Under the pieces are notes generated by a model that saw nothing but the letters and a program-made list of their open reading frames with translations, was not told the origin of the DNA and did not search any database. This document shows, piece by piece, positions 20,884 to 28,648 of a stretch of 28,648 bases of DNA (positions within the stretch are counted from its first letter, which is position 1; each line of letters opens with the position of its first letter). Origin of the DNA: an uncultured Bacilli bacterium (GTDB taxonomy: Bacteria; Bacillota_I; Bacilli_A; RF39; UBA660); NCBI GenBank assembly GCA_944327405.1, contig CALVHK010000002.1:1-28648 (forward strand), read 5' to 3'. The translations under genes were made by a program, and so were the position numbers.

Positions 20884-22656
20884 TTAGCTAAGTTGTAAAG
20901 ATTCATCTAATTCTAAACTGTGATCAACATAAAGTTTCATAGCAAGATTAACAACTACGTCATAAAAAGGAATACGATACATATCTAAATACGCAATCAC
21001 TTTTTCTTTTTCTTCCACACTAAGTATTTTACCTGTTCCCTGAATAGGAAAACCATTTTCATCCTTTAAAGAATAAAACTCAAAAGTAGTGTTTAAAATA
21101 TTATCTTTCCCCAAACGATTAGCATTCTTTAGAGATTTAAAAAATATTTTTAAAGTAGTTTTTTCTTTCGCGCTTAGATTAGTTGAAGTAAGAGGGCTTT
21201 GATGTATATTAGCAGAAGGAAACATTCTGAAATAATCCACTAGTGTAAATTCGCGCCAAACTTCTTCATTACCACATCCATTTGCAATACATTTAAGGAC
21301 TTCTCTACAAAGATCGCTCGTCTCTTGACATCTTTTTTCTACTTCTTGATGTAATTTTTCTCTAACTTGCGCTGCCAAATCTTTATCTTTGACATATTTC
21401 AAACAATGTCTAACATAACTAGGAGAAAAACCTTTATTGATACTAAAATTACTAGAATCTTCATCACTTAAAACAAAATCTTTTAAAATAGAATCATAAT
21501 CAACCGGAACAAATAGTTCTAAATGCATATTTTTTCTTTCTTGAATAAGTTCATGATAACATGTGATAAGAAAATCTTCCATTTTCTTTTTACTTTTATC
21601 CCGAGAAAAAGAATGATATGCATAGCAATAATCATAAATGACACCAACTCCTGCTTGATATTGAATAAGGATTTCTTTTGTTTTATCTTTATCAAAACTA
21701 TCTATCACAGAATCTAGCGCAAAATAAATTTTTCTGGCAAATTGACTTTTCCTTCTAACATCTTGCATTTGTTCTTCAATATTCTCAATATGAAGTACTT
21801 CTCTTGCATAAACAACAACTAGAAAATCAAATTCTTTTTTACTCAAATAAAGTTGAGAAGCTTGCTTTCTAATCGCTCCTGCTGCAAAAGAAACAAAAAC
21901 AGCATAATCATAGTAAGGTTTTAATCTTTTAAGAATCATATATTTACTTTCTTGATCCATAGGAATAATTTGTGAAAAATAATATAAATTATAATCACTC
22001 CATTTTAAATCTAAAAGTATTTGGCGATAATCATCTTCATTTTGGGCCTTTCTAAGCTGTTCCATGATTTTTAAAACATAATCTTCAAAAGCTTTCTTTT
22101 CTTCTGCATTCGCATATTTCAAATAGTAAATGGTTGCCAGCTCATTACTATTTTTAAAAACAATTGATTGATGTATGAATCTTTGAAAAAGCTTATAAGT
22201 TTCCTTGTATTTACGAAAATCATCTTCTTGAAGGCCTAAAACATCTCGAGCATAATCATGAATAATTTCTGTTAATTCCTCAAAAGAAACACCCTCTATT
22301 TTAGCCATTTTTTTCATGATGTCACTATTCCAAAATACTTTTTTAGCTTCCACAAAACACCTATTTGCCCTTTTTTCAGGACTTTCTGCCTGTGAATACA
22401 TCTTAGCTAAAATCTTAATAAAAAAACTTTCAGGTATCCCATGTTTTTTATAAAGAGGTTTAATTTCCTCAATATTATTCGTATTTTTACTTCTCATAAT
22501 CGAAACACATTTTAAGGCAATACTTAAAACTTTTTCATTAAATTTTTTTCTTTCCTCAACAGTTGCTTCTTTATAATATTGATAAGCATAGTAAAATACA
22601 TTGGTCGAACAACTATCCGCATTTAAAAACAAATAAAAATACTCTTTATTATCCAT
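20884..22656 (-). CDS. large helical protein, paralogue A of a divergent pair
   Basis: 590 residues, almost entirely helical and soluble, with no membrane segment and no motif I recognise. It looks built of several ~90-100-residue units (for example ATVEERKKFNEKVLSIALK and later ANAEEKKAFEDYVLKIMEQL). The C-terminus shares a module with paralogue B: FTLVDYFRMF, then DENGFPIQGTGKILSVEEKE and a last helix IPFYDVVVNLAMKLYVDHSLEL, against TILDYYQLIGIP, DERGFMIPGSGILITEEEAN and IPLTSKTYKAGINLYLNGELK. ATG 22656 follows AAGGGGG. Its promoter is back-to-back with that of paralogue B. Not identified; a repeat scaffold or regulatory protein is only a guess. Confidence 0.75.
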   Translation of the reverse strand: MDNKEYFYLFLNADSCSTNVFYYAYQYYKEATVEERKKFNEKVLSIALKCVSIMRSKNTNNIEEIKPLYKKHGIPESFFIKILAKMYSQAESPEKRANRCFVEAKKVFWNSDIMKKMAKIEGVSFEELTEIIHDYARDVLGLQEDDFRKYKETYKLFQRFIHQSIVFKNSNELATIYYLKYANAEEKKAFEDYVLKIMEQLRKAQNEDDYRQILLDLKWSDYNLYYFSQIIPMDQESKYMILKRLKPYYDYAVFVSFAAGAIRKQASQLYLSKKEFDFLVVVYAREVLHIENIEEQMQDVRRKSQFARKIYFALDSVIDSFDKDKTKEILIQYQAGVGVIYDYCYAYHSFSRDKSKKKMEDFLITCYHELIQERKNMHLELFVPVDYDSILKDFVLSDEDSSNFSINKGFSPSYVRHCLKYVKDKDLAAQVREKLHQEVEKRCQETSDLCREVLKCIANGCGNEEVWREFTLVDYFRMFPSANIHQSPLTSTNLSAKEKTTLKIFFKSLKNANRLGKDNILNTTFEFYSLKDENGFPIQGTGKILSVEEKEKVIAYLDMYRIPFYDVVVNLAMKLYVDHSLELDESLQLS

Positions 22657-22685
22657 AAATTCATCCCCCTTAAAAAGTATGTTTT

Positions 22686-22714
22686 ATTCTATCATAAATA
22701 AAGGAATTAGTCAA
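22686..22714 (-). promoter_or_regulatory. promoter of paralogue A
   Basis: Minus strand TTGACT (22709-22714), 17-nt spacer, TAGAAT (22686-22691). Confidence 0.85.
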
Positions 22715-22717
22715 AAC

Positions 22718-22746
22718 TTGAATATTAACAAACTCTGTGTTATAAT
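22718..22746 (+). promoter_or_regulatory. promoter of paralogue B
   Basis: TTGAAT (22718-22723), 17-nt spacer, TATAAT (22741-22746) with TGT before it (extended -10). Its -35 lies only 3 bp from the -35 of the opposite promoter. Confidence 0.85.
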
Positions 22747-22774
22747 AGCACCTAATTAAAAAAGGGGGATATTT

Positions 22775-24493
22775 ATGTCTAATGAAGAAGTATTTACCAA
22801 AGTAATGAAAAGTCATACTTGTAGTGAAGAAGAAAAAAGAAAAGCACAAGAATATTTAAAAGAAGCTAGCACTTTAGAACAAAAAGAATATGCGATTTAT
22901 ATGGAATGTATAGGTAAATGGCTCTTTACTTTTCTAAAAAATGGTGAAGATTTAAAATATAAACTGTTTAAGAAAAAGAAATGTTTGAATGAAGAAGAGG
23001 CCATATACGCTATAGAAAGTTACATAAAAACCTCAAATGATGTTGAAGGCTATTTATTATTGAAACGTATTAAAAAAGAAGATCCTAATGCCTTTTTAGC
23101 AAATCTTTACAAAGCCTGTGAAGAGGTTAACTGGGACAAACAAAAACTAATAGAGCTCAGTGTCTCTTATGAACTAGAATATAGCTTTTTCTTAAGCTTA
23201 ATAAAATATTACGTGGAAGAAATATTAAAAGAAGATTATACTATTATTGAAAAAAGAATAAAAGGAAAAGAATCATTTCAAGATTTTTTAAATTTATCTT
23301 TAAGAAGCTATAGACACTATCAATTATCTATTTGGTATTATGAAACTTATAGTACGCCAAGTGATAAAATAGCTTTTAATAATACTTGTTTAAAAATAGG
23401 GGCCCTAGCTTCTAAATTACTAAAAGTAAGTGATAGAAAAAGTGTGATGCATTTTTTATCTAAAAGCTATAACATTCCTTATTCTTTAATAACTTCTAGT
23501 CTAGATTTATACAGTCAAACTGTAGAAAAAGAAGAAAAGCAAGTTAAAGCAAGTAAGGAGTATAGCCATGATGATATTTCCCGTGATCTTAATAAAAGTC
23601 AAATTCCTACAGAAACAACTATTGATAAATTAACAAGCGAAAAAGAATCTTACTACAACTTATGTGTCCTTCTATTAAATGGCGAGGAATCTGTGATAAT
23701 AGATGAAATGATAAAACAAAATAATTTATCCATAAATGAGCTAACACCGTCTTTTTTAGAAGAATTCAGCCGGTATTATGCTCATCAAGATACTACTTTA
23801 AATGTTGAAGAAATCTTTTTTAGAGTAAATGCAAGTTATATAAATTATCTAAAAAATATAAACAGCAATATGTATTCTAAAGAAGAAAGAAAAGAAGCAA
23901 AAAGAGTAATAACAAATTTGCTTTATGGCAAAAATGGTCGCAAAACATTTATAAAAGAATATGGCCCAGAACAATTTGATCGTTACATCTCTATCATCCA
24001 AAATTGTGATCCTCATTTATTTGAACTTTATTGCTTTAGCATAAGCAAAAGGAAACCGGATATTTTAGATATAGTCAAAAGATTAGTAAAATATTTAAAG
24101 AATGGAATACCTAAAAAGGACAACACTAGAGGATTTACTATCTTAGATTACTATCAATTAATTGGAATCCCTCTTAAAAACGTAATGGGATACACCATTT
24201 ATTTTTCGGGATCTGATCGAGAGATATTAACAAATTTCTGTCGTAAAAACATGTTTGGCTTATTAAGCAAACACGAAATATTAAGCTGCAAAACTGAAGT
24301 AAATGGGACACTTGATGAAAGAGGATTCATGATACCTGGGTCTGGTATTTTGATAACAGAAGAAGAAGCAAATATTATCATTGATTACTTAATCGAACAG
24401 GATATTCCTCTAACTTCAAAAACATATAAAGCCGGAATTAATCTATATTTAAATGGCGAATTAAAAAGAATAGAATATTATTCAAGAAAGTAA
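22775..24493 (+). CDS. large helical protein, paralogue B of a divergent pair
   Basis: 572 residues, soluble and helical, with repeat-like units (SCSEEEKRK-like CSEEEKRKAQEYLKEASTLE, later STPSDKIAFNNTCLKIGALA, NSNMYSKEERKEAKRVITNL). Its C-terminal module matches paralogue A (see there), including D-E-R-G-F...G-S-G and EEEANIIIDYLIEQDIPL. No enzyme signature, signal peptide or membrane helix. Shine-Dalgarno GGGGG lies upstream of ATG 22775. A strong terminator follows. The two proteins appear to be old duplicates, as identity is low outside the C-terminus. Function unknown. Confidence 0.75.
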   Translation: MSNEEVFTKVMKSHTCSEEEKRKAQEYLKEASTLEQKEYAIYMECIGKWLFTFLKNGEDLKYKLFKKKKCLNEEEAIYAIESYIKTSNDVEGYLLLKRIKKEDPNAFLANLYKACEEVNWDKQKLIELSVSYELEYSFFLSLIKYYVEEILKEDYTIIEKRIKGKESFQDFLNLSLRSYRHYQLSIWYYETYSTPSDKIAFNNTCLKIGALASKLLKVSDRKSVMHFLSKSYNIPYSLITSSLDLYSQTVEKEEKQVKASKEYSHDDISRDLNKSQIPTETTIDKLTSEKESYYNLCVLLLNGEESVIIDEMIKQNNLSINELTPSFLEEFSRYYAHQDTTLNVEEIFFRVNASYINYLKNINSNMYSKEERKEAKRVITNLLYGKNGRKTFIKEYGPEQFDRYISIIQNCDPHLFELYCFSISKRKPDILDIVKRLVKYLKNGIPKKDNTRGFTILDYYQLIGIPLKNVMGYTIYFSGSDREILTNFCRKNMFGLLSKHEILSCKTEVNGTLDERGFMIPGSGILITEEEANIIIDYLIEQDIPLTSKTYKAGINLYLNGELKRIEYYSRK

Positions 24494-24510
24494 CAAAACG
24501 TTACTTTTTT
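24487..24510 (+). terminator. terminator of paralogue B
   Basis: Eight-bp stem AAAGTAAC/GTTACTTT around AAAAC, followed by T. Confidence 0.85.
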
Positions 24511-24560
24511 TAGTTATTGTTTAAAAAGAAAGTGCATATATTTTAGTCGAGGAGGCAATT

Positions 24561-27164
24561 ATGTACTACGGTCTAAGTAACGAAGAAGTAGAGTTAAATA
24601 GAAAAAAATATGGATCAAACAGTATCACCAATGTAAAAACAAAAGGATTTTTCCGCCTTTTATTAGAATCTCTTGGAGATCCCATTATCAAAATCCTCTT
24701 AATTGCTTTAGCCATCAAAGTCATATTCTTGTTTCAAGATTCCAACTATTTTGAAACACTCGGAATATTAATAGCCATATTCTTAGCATCTTTTATTTCT
24801 ACCATTTCGGAATACGGAAGTGAAGCTGCTTTTCGACGTCTGCAAGAAGAAAGTTCAAAAATTAGAGTAAAAGTGTTAAGAGGAGGAAAAGTTAAGGAAA
24901 TACCAATTGAAGAAGTGGTAAAAAATGATGTTGTTATCCTTCAAAGTGGGGATCTGATACCCGCGGATGGTTATCTATTAAAGGGAAGTCTTAGAGTAGA
25001 TGAATCAAGTTTAAATGGAGAAGCCAAAGAAGCTAAAAAATTACCTCCGTTAAACCCAAACAACTTAAAAGATGAAAACAAGCTTTTTCGTGGATCCGTA
25101 GTTTATAATGGGGATGCCTATATGCTTGTAACCGAAGTAGGAAACAACACACTTTATGGAGCTTTAGCTGGCGAAGTAGCTGAAAGTGCACCAACTTCGC
25201 CCTTAAAGTTAAGATTACAAGGCTTAGCTAAGTTTATTAGTCGAATTGGTTATTGTGGAGCAGCCCTAGTTACGATATCTTATTTGTTTTCTGTGATTGT
25301 TATTGACAACAATTTTGATCCTACTTTAATTATGAATACATTAACGGACTTCCACGTTATGGCAAACCACTTAATCTATGCCTTAACGTTAAGTGTTACG
25401 ATCATTGTTGTTGCTGTACCAGAGGGCCTACCCATGATGATTACTCTAGTTTTATCAAGTAACATGAAACGTATGCTAAAAAGTAATGTTTTAGTCCGTA
25501 AGTTGGTCGGAATTGAAACGGCAGGAAGTATCAATGTTTTATTAACGGATAAAACTGGGACATTAACCAAAGGAAAACTAGAGGTAAGTGAAATCATTAG
25601 TGCTGACAATATTCATTACCGCAATATAAATATGATAAAACCAAATAAAAATTATTATGAACATTTATATAACTCTCTTTATTATAATAATGAAAGTAGC
25701 TACAGTGACAATGGTAATATTGTAGGTGGAAATGGAACCGATCGAGCTTGTCTAAAATTTATTGAAAAAGATGATTCGATAAAAAGAAGAATTGTGAGCC
25801 GTCAACCATTTGATTCCAAAGAAAAATACTCAACTGCAACACTAGACAATAATATCACCTATGTGAAAGGTGCCTCAGAGCGCCTCCTACCAAAAGTAAG
25901 TTACTATTTAGACAAGCAAGGAAAAGAAAGATTACTTTTAAATAAAAAGATAATTACCAGCATGACGGATAATTTAACCAAAAAAGGAGTACGCATTCTT
26001 CTTCTTTGTTATAGTAAAAAAGAAAATGCTTTAGAAAATCTCGTTTTTATTGGCCTAGTTGCGATTAAAGATGAATTAAGACCAGAAGCCAAAGAAGGAG
26101 TAAGCTTAATAAGAAGTGCGGGCATCAATATGATTATGATCACCGGTGATGCCAAAGAAACCGCTTCGTCCATTGCCACCGATGTAGGATTATTAGATAA
26201 AGATGATCTAGTCTTAACAAGTGAAGAGCTTTCTCATTTATCCGATGAGGAATTAAAGCATGTTGTTGGTAATCTAAAAGTAGTAGCCAGAGCTCTTCCA
26301 ACAGACAAATCAAGATTAGTAAAAGTGCTTGAAAGCATGAATCTTGTAGTTGGCATGACGGGTGATGGTGTAAATGATGCTCCGGCCTTAAAGAAAGCTG
26401 ATGTCGGCTTTGCCATGGGAAGTGGAACCGAAGTAGCCAAGGAAGCCGCCGATATAGTGATACTAGATGACAATATTTTATCGATTAGTAAAGCTATACT
26501 TTATGGTAGAACGATTTTTAAAAGCATTCGTAAATTTATTATCTACCAATTAACGGTAAACATGTGTGCCTTAATTCTATCGATTGTGGGACCATTTATA
26601 GGCATCAATACGCCAATTACCATTATTCAAATGTTATGGTTAAACATGATTATGGATACATTCTCAGGCCTAGCATTCTCTTTTGAACCACCTCTTAAAA
26701 GTTACATGTATGAACCACCCAAACCCAAAAGTGAACCAATTATTAATTCCTACATGATTGGAGAAGTGTTATTTACTGGACTGTATTCTGCTATTCTTTG
26801 TATATTATTTTTAAAACTGCCAATAGTAAGAGAATTTATTCGGGTAGGGGAAGATTACAAATATTTAATGACCGCTTATTTTGCTTTATTTATATTCATT
26901 GGCATATTTAATGCCTTTAATGCTCGAAGTGAAAGAATTAATATACTAGCCAATTTAAGCAAAAACAAAGTATTTATTGGAATTATCATTTTTATTATTT
27001 CCGTTCAAATCTATTTGATTTATCATGGGGGAGACTTATTTCGGACATATGGCCTAAAAGCAAATGAATTCTTTATTGTTTTAATACTAGCCTCTACCGT
27101 ATTTCCAGTTGATTTTTTAAGAAAAACTTTTTTAAGACGACATCATTTAAAAACAGGCGTATAA
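24561..27164 (+). CDS. Ca2+-type P-type ATPase (P2A/P2B)
   Basis: 867 residues. Ordered marks: N-terminal cation-ATPase domain (GLSNEEVELNRKKYGSN), actuator loop LNGEAKEA at 151-158 (family TGES; the catalytic Glu154 stays, Thr and Ser are changed), M4 VAVPEGLP (285-291), phosphorylation DKTGTLT with D330, KGASERLLP nucleotide domain, MITGDAKETA, GDGVNDAPALKKADVGFAMG hinge, and M6 LNMIMDT with the Ca-site N and D. C-terminal hydrophobic helices complete the ~10-helix plan. It should export Ca2+ using ATP at the membrane. ATG 24561 follows GAGGAGG. Single-gene unit with no obvious terminator hairpin. Confidence 0.9.
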   Translation: MYYGLSNEEVELNRKKYGSNSITNVKTKGFFRLLLESLGDPIIKILLIALAIKVIFLFQDSNYFETLGILIAIFLASFISTISEYGSEAAFRRLQEESSKIRVKVLRGGKVKEIPIEEVVKNDVVILQSGDLIPADGYLLKGSLRVDESSLNGEAKEAKKLPPLNPNNLKDENKLFRGSVVYNGDAYMLVTEVGNNTLYGALAGEVAESAPTSPLKLRLQGLAKFISRIGYCGAALVTISYLFSVIVIDNNFDPTLIMNTLTDFHVMANHLIYALTLSVTIIVVAVPEGLPMMITLVLSSNMKRMLKSNVLVRKLVGIETAGSINVLLTDKTGTLTKGKLEVSEIISADNIHYRNINMIKPNKNYYEHLYNSLYYNNESSYSDNGNIVGGNGTDRACLKFIEKDDSIKRRIVSRQPFDSKEKYSTATLDNNITYVKGASERLLPKVSYYLDKQGKERLLLNKKIITSMTDNLTKKGVRILLLCYSKKENALENLVFIGLVAIKDELRPEAKEGVSLIRSAGINMIMITGDAKETASSIATDVGLLDKDDLVLTSEELSHLSDEELKHVVGNLKVVARALPTDKSRLVKVLESMNLVVGMTGDGVNDAPALKKADVGFAMGSGTEVAKEAADIVILDDNILSISKAILYGRTIFKSIRKFIIYQLTVNMCALILSIVGPFIGINTPITIIQMLWLNMIMDTFSGLAFSFEPPLKSYMYEPPKPKSEPIINSYMIGEVLFTGLYSAILCILFLKLPIVREFIRVGEDYKYLMTAYFALFIFIGIFNAFNARSERINILANLSKNKVFIGIIIFIISVQIYLIYHGGDLFRTYGLKANEFFIVLILASTVFPVDFLRKTFLRRHHLKTGV

Positions 27165-27183
27165 ATTTTTTTAAGAATTTTAC

Positions 27184-27198
27184 ACCGTTCGACAAATT
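27184..27198 (-). promoter_or_regulatory. Spo0A-box candidate overlapping the sirA -35
   Basis: The minus strand reads AATTTGTCGAACGGT, with the 0A box TGTCGAA at 27188-27194. On the plus strand TTCGAC (27188-27193), 17-nt spacer and TATGAT (27211-27216) form a candidate promoter, so the box covers the -35 as in some Bacillus Spo0A-activated promoters. Confidence 0.55.
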
Positions 27199-27240
27199 TT
27201 GCAAATAGAATATGATAATATGATTGCAGGTGAGGAAAAT

Positions 27241-27660
27241 ATGCGTACATTTTATATCTTTAATATTAACAAAAACTTTTACAATTTAATGAAAAACAAT
27301 CCCTATCATTTATATAAAACGATGGAAGACATTCATAGTTTTGATACTAATGATGTGAGTGTAGCTTACGATTTATTTATGCAAATCGTATCTCCATTTG
27401 ATAAAAGTAAAATTAATAACTTAATCTTTAACGAATGCAAAGATAACGATTTTTATTCAAAATTTCATAACATTCACCGCATCCAAAACCGATACATCCC
27501 TGAAGATTCCTGCTTAGTAGTAAACAAAGCTTTCCTGTTACTTGAAAGTAACGTTTTAAACCCAGGCTTCTTAACGAAACTAAGCAGTATGAAAAATTTA
27601 TTTGTTTGTGATTTTAAAAATAAAGATTATTTCTGGTTAAATGAACTTGTTCGCTTGTAA
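27241..27660 (+). CDS. sirA: SirA-like inhibitor of DnaA (sporulation)
   Basis: 139 residues. It starts MRTFYIFNINKNF and ends LFVCDFKNKDYFWLNELVRL; Bacillus SirA (YneE) has a similar start (YYTYLIKEEF) and an equivalent end (CFLAMDFNSKRYGWLNPV). Length is close to the ~148 residues of SirA. It lies directly before yneF, as in Bacillus, and has a 0A-box candidate in its promoter; in Bacillus sirA is Spo0A-induced and blocks replication initiation by binding DnaA domain I during sporulation. ATG 27241 follows GGTGAGGA; the earlier in-frame start at 27199 lies inside the promoter. The middle is divergent, so the assignment rests on ends plus context. Confidence 0.72.
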   Translation: MRTFYIFNINKNFYNLMKNNPYHLYKTMEDIHSFDTNDVSVAYDLFMQIVSPFDKSKINNLIFNECKDNDFYSKFHNIHRIQNRYIPEDSCLVVNKAFLLLESNVLNPGFLTKLSSMKNLFVCDFKNKDYFWLNELVRL

Positions 27661-27702
27661 AAGTGTATCGTTTATAGTAAAATACTAATGAGGTGAAAAT
27701 TT

Positions 27703-27912
27703 ATGTGGGCAGAAATATTATGGTGTATCATAGGTCTTATTGTTGGTTTATTAATAGGATTCTTCTTAGCAAGATTCTTTATGCAAAGATATTTAAAGAA
27801 AAACCCTCCAATCAATGAAAAAATGATTGAGGTGATGATGACTAGTATGGGAAGAAAACCTAGTAAGAAACAAGTAAATCAAGTAATGAGAGAAATGAAT
27901 AAATTTATGTAA
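27703..27912 (+). CDS. yneF: UPF0154 family small membrane protein (YneF)
   Basis: 69 residues. One N-terminal transmembrane helix (~5-25; IIGLIVGLLIGFFLARFFM) and a basic tail with the family block NPPINEKMIEVMMTSMGRKPS and KQVNQVMREMNKFM. UPF0154 proteins are conserved in Firmicutes but have no settled function. AGGTGA lies upstream of ATG 27703. Position after sirA copies the Bacillus order. Confidence 0.9.
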   Translation: MWAEILWCIIGLIVGLLIGFFLARFFMQRYLKKNPPINEKMIEVMMTSMGRKPSKKQVNQVMREMNKFM

Positions 27913-27956
27913 AAAATACTCCTAAATTATTTCCAATATTTAGGAGTATTTATTTT
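27911..27956. terminator. bidirectional terminator
   Basis: A perfect 14-bp stem (AAATACTCCTAAAT at 27914-27927 with ATTTAGGAGTATTT at 27938-27951) with A/T runs outside both arms ends yneF and the convergent XRE gene, whose last codons are in it. Confidence 0.9.
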
Positions 27957-28379
27957 ACCTAAAAGATAATCAGCCGAAATATGATATTTATGACATATAG
28001 TATATAAAAAAGGAGTAGCAATTAAATGCTTTCCATTCTCATAATTAGTTATAACAGGGTGTACAGTATTTAAAATATTAGCTAATTTTTCCTGAGTTAT
28101 TTTCTTCTCTTTTCTAAATTCTCTTAATCTTTGCCCAGATATTTTATTATCAAGAGAATGATTACTATCTTTATATTGAATTAAATCAACAAAATCAAAG
28201 AGGTAATCGAACGAGCAATTAAAATAATTACATAAAGTATTTAAATGCTTAGTAGGAATAATGACATATTCATTCTCGTATTTTCCATATTGACTTCTAT
28301 CAATATTTAAGATATCAGCCATTTCTTTTTGTGTTAATTTACTTTTCTCTCTTATTAATTTTAATTTATTGCTATACAT
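27927..28379 (-). CDS. double-HTH XRE family regulator
   Basis: 150 residues with two Cro/C1-type helix-turn-helix domains in tandem: ~6-62 (LIREKSKLTQKEMADILNID then QYGKYENEYVIIP) and ~85-140 (LREFRKEKKITQEKLANILN then VITNYENGKHLIATP). Each ends in the typical YLF/YLLG helix (CSFDYLFDF, ISADYLLGK). It binds DNA, presumably as a dimer; the dual domain is unusual. ATG 28379 follows GGTGA. It is divergent from the incomplete gene at 28571, and the 28471-28493 palindrome is a candidate operator. Confidence 0.88.
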   Translation of the reverse strand: MYSNKLKLIREKSKLTQKEMADILNIDRSQYGKYENEYVIIPTKHLNTLCNYFNCSFDYLFDFVDLIQYKDSNHSLDNKISGQRLREFRKEKKITQEKLANILNTVHPVITNYENGKHLIATPFLYTICHKYHISADYLLGKINTPKYWK

Positions 28380-28451
28380 AATATCACCAAAATAATCTTC
28401 TCACGACAAAAGATAAATTAAAATTGTGTGGGGCAAATAGCTACATTTTTC

Positions 28452-28480
28452 TTGACTTTTAGTATACCCAAGCTTATAAT
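28452..28480 (+). promoter_or_regulatory. promoter of the last gene
   Basis: TTGACT (28452-28457), 17-nt spacer, TATAAT (28475-28480). Confidence 0.85.
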
Positions 28481-28493
28481 TAATGTATAAGCT
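28471..28493. promoter_or_regulatory. palindromic operator candidate
   Basis: AGCTTATA (28471-28478) and TATAAGCT (28486-28493) are perfect inverted arms covering the -10. A third AGCTTATA is at 28513-28520 (42 bp from the first, about four turns). It could bind the XRE regulator encoded next door; this is inference. Confidence 0.5.
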
Positions 28494-28570
28494 AGGAAAC
28501 TATTCATATCATAGCTTATAAATTAAAATTGATAAATGAAGTAGAACTTCACAAGAAAGAGAGTTAGGTT

Positions 28571-28648
28571 ATGAATTTCGAGGTATTAAAACAAAGTCAT
28601 GTAAAAAGAAATATTGTCATTGGAGTAGTGGTAGTAGCAGTAATAGCT
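28571..28648 (+). CDS. start of an exported or membrane protein (partial)
   Basis: ATG 28571, preceded by GAAAGAGAG, runs open to the window edge: MNFEVLKQSHVKRNIVIGVV and further hydrophobic residues. The short charged leader followed by a hydrophobic helix suggests a secreted or anchored surface protein. Too little is present to name it. Confidence 0.65.
   Translation, partial: MNFEVLKQSHVKRNIVIGVVVVAVIA

Larger units (their letters stand above)
28413..28531 (+). repeat. direct repeat ATAAATTAAAATTG
   Basis: Two identical 14-bp copies at 28413-28426 and 28518-28531 flank the promoter and palindrome. The repeat is AT-rich, so chance is possible. Confidence 0.35.

Noticed and set aside
27199..27240. 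Longer N-terminus for SirA
   Set aside because: The extension runs through the -10 region, and ATG 27241 has GGTGAGGA and matches the SirA start.
1..28648. CRISPR arrays, rRNA genes, integrases or transposases
   Set aside because: No regularly spaced repeats, rRNA-like blocks or recombinase motifs were seen on either strand.

Overview
The window is AT-rich, densely coding chromosome from a low-GC Bacillota with a Gram-positive-style wall. The best guess is an uncultured or gut member of Bacilli, on the Erysipelotrichia/'RF39-like' side. Supporting points are SEDS, MurD, LCP and YfhO wall genes, an rlmB-sigH pair and a sirA-yneF pair arranged as in Bacillus, strong Shine-Dalgarno sites, and TTGACA/TATAAT or extended -10 (TGnTATAAT) promoters. 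TGA is used as a normal stop, so I infer the standard code.

Layout. 1-1.7 kb: tail of an upstream gene, a metallo-beta-lactamase-fold gene broken by a frameshift, a HIT protein and a GNAT acetyltransferase. 1.77-1.86 kb: tRNA-Leu(CAA) on the minus strand. 1.9-8.9 kb: envelope genes, namely PAP2 phosphatase, a large LCP wall-polymer transferase, a DUF308/HdeD-type gene interrupted by an in-frame TGA, a membrane-anchored phosphoesterase with an altered active site, a CPBP intramembrane protease and a YfhO-type membrane protein. 8.9-11.5 kb: one operon of four small pilin-like proteins with the same six-residue leader, plus a CpaE/MinD-like protein with a ruined P-loop. 11.5-12.3 kb: an acidic exported protein. 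12.26-12.8 kb: a gene-poor stretch with two undescribed-looking transcripts, a minus-strand hairpin RNA with a C/U-rich loop and a plus-strand structured mRNA for a 39-residue peptide. 12.8-18.6 kb: SEDS protein, small basic protein, exported lysozyme-fold protein, MurD with a GH13 enzyme, and an HTH-metallophosphoesterase fusion. 18.7-20.9 kb: rlmB-sigH converging on a YtqA-type radical SAM gene. 20.9-24.5 kb: two large divergent helical paralogues of unknown function with back-to-back promoters. 24.5-27.2 kb: a Ca2+-type P-type ATPase. 27.2-28.6 kb: sirA-yneF, a double-HTH XRE regulator and the start of an exported protein next to a palindromic operator candidate.

The most coherent story is a possible sporulation/Spo0A link. 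The sirA-like gene, whose Bacillus counterpart is a Spo0A-controlled inhibitor of DnaA, has a TGTCGAA (0A-box) motif on its -35 element. The same 15-bp block recurs once more in the window, just upstream of the promoter of the structured 39-residue-peptide RNA. sigH (spo0H) is also here. The pilin-like operon and the divergent helical paralogues are the other candidates for undescribed systems. No IS elements, CRISPR arrays, rRNA or prophage were seen.
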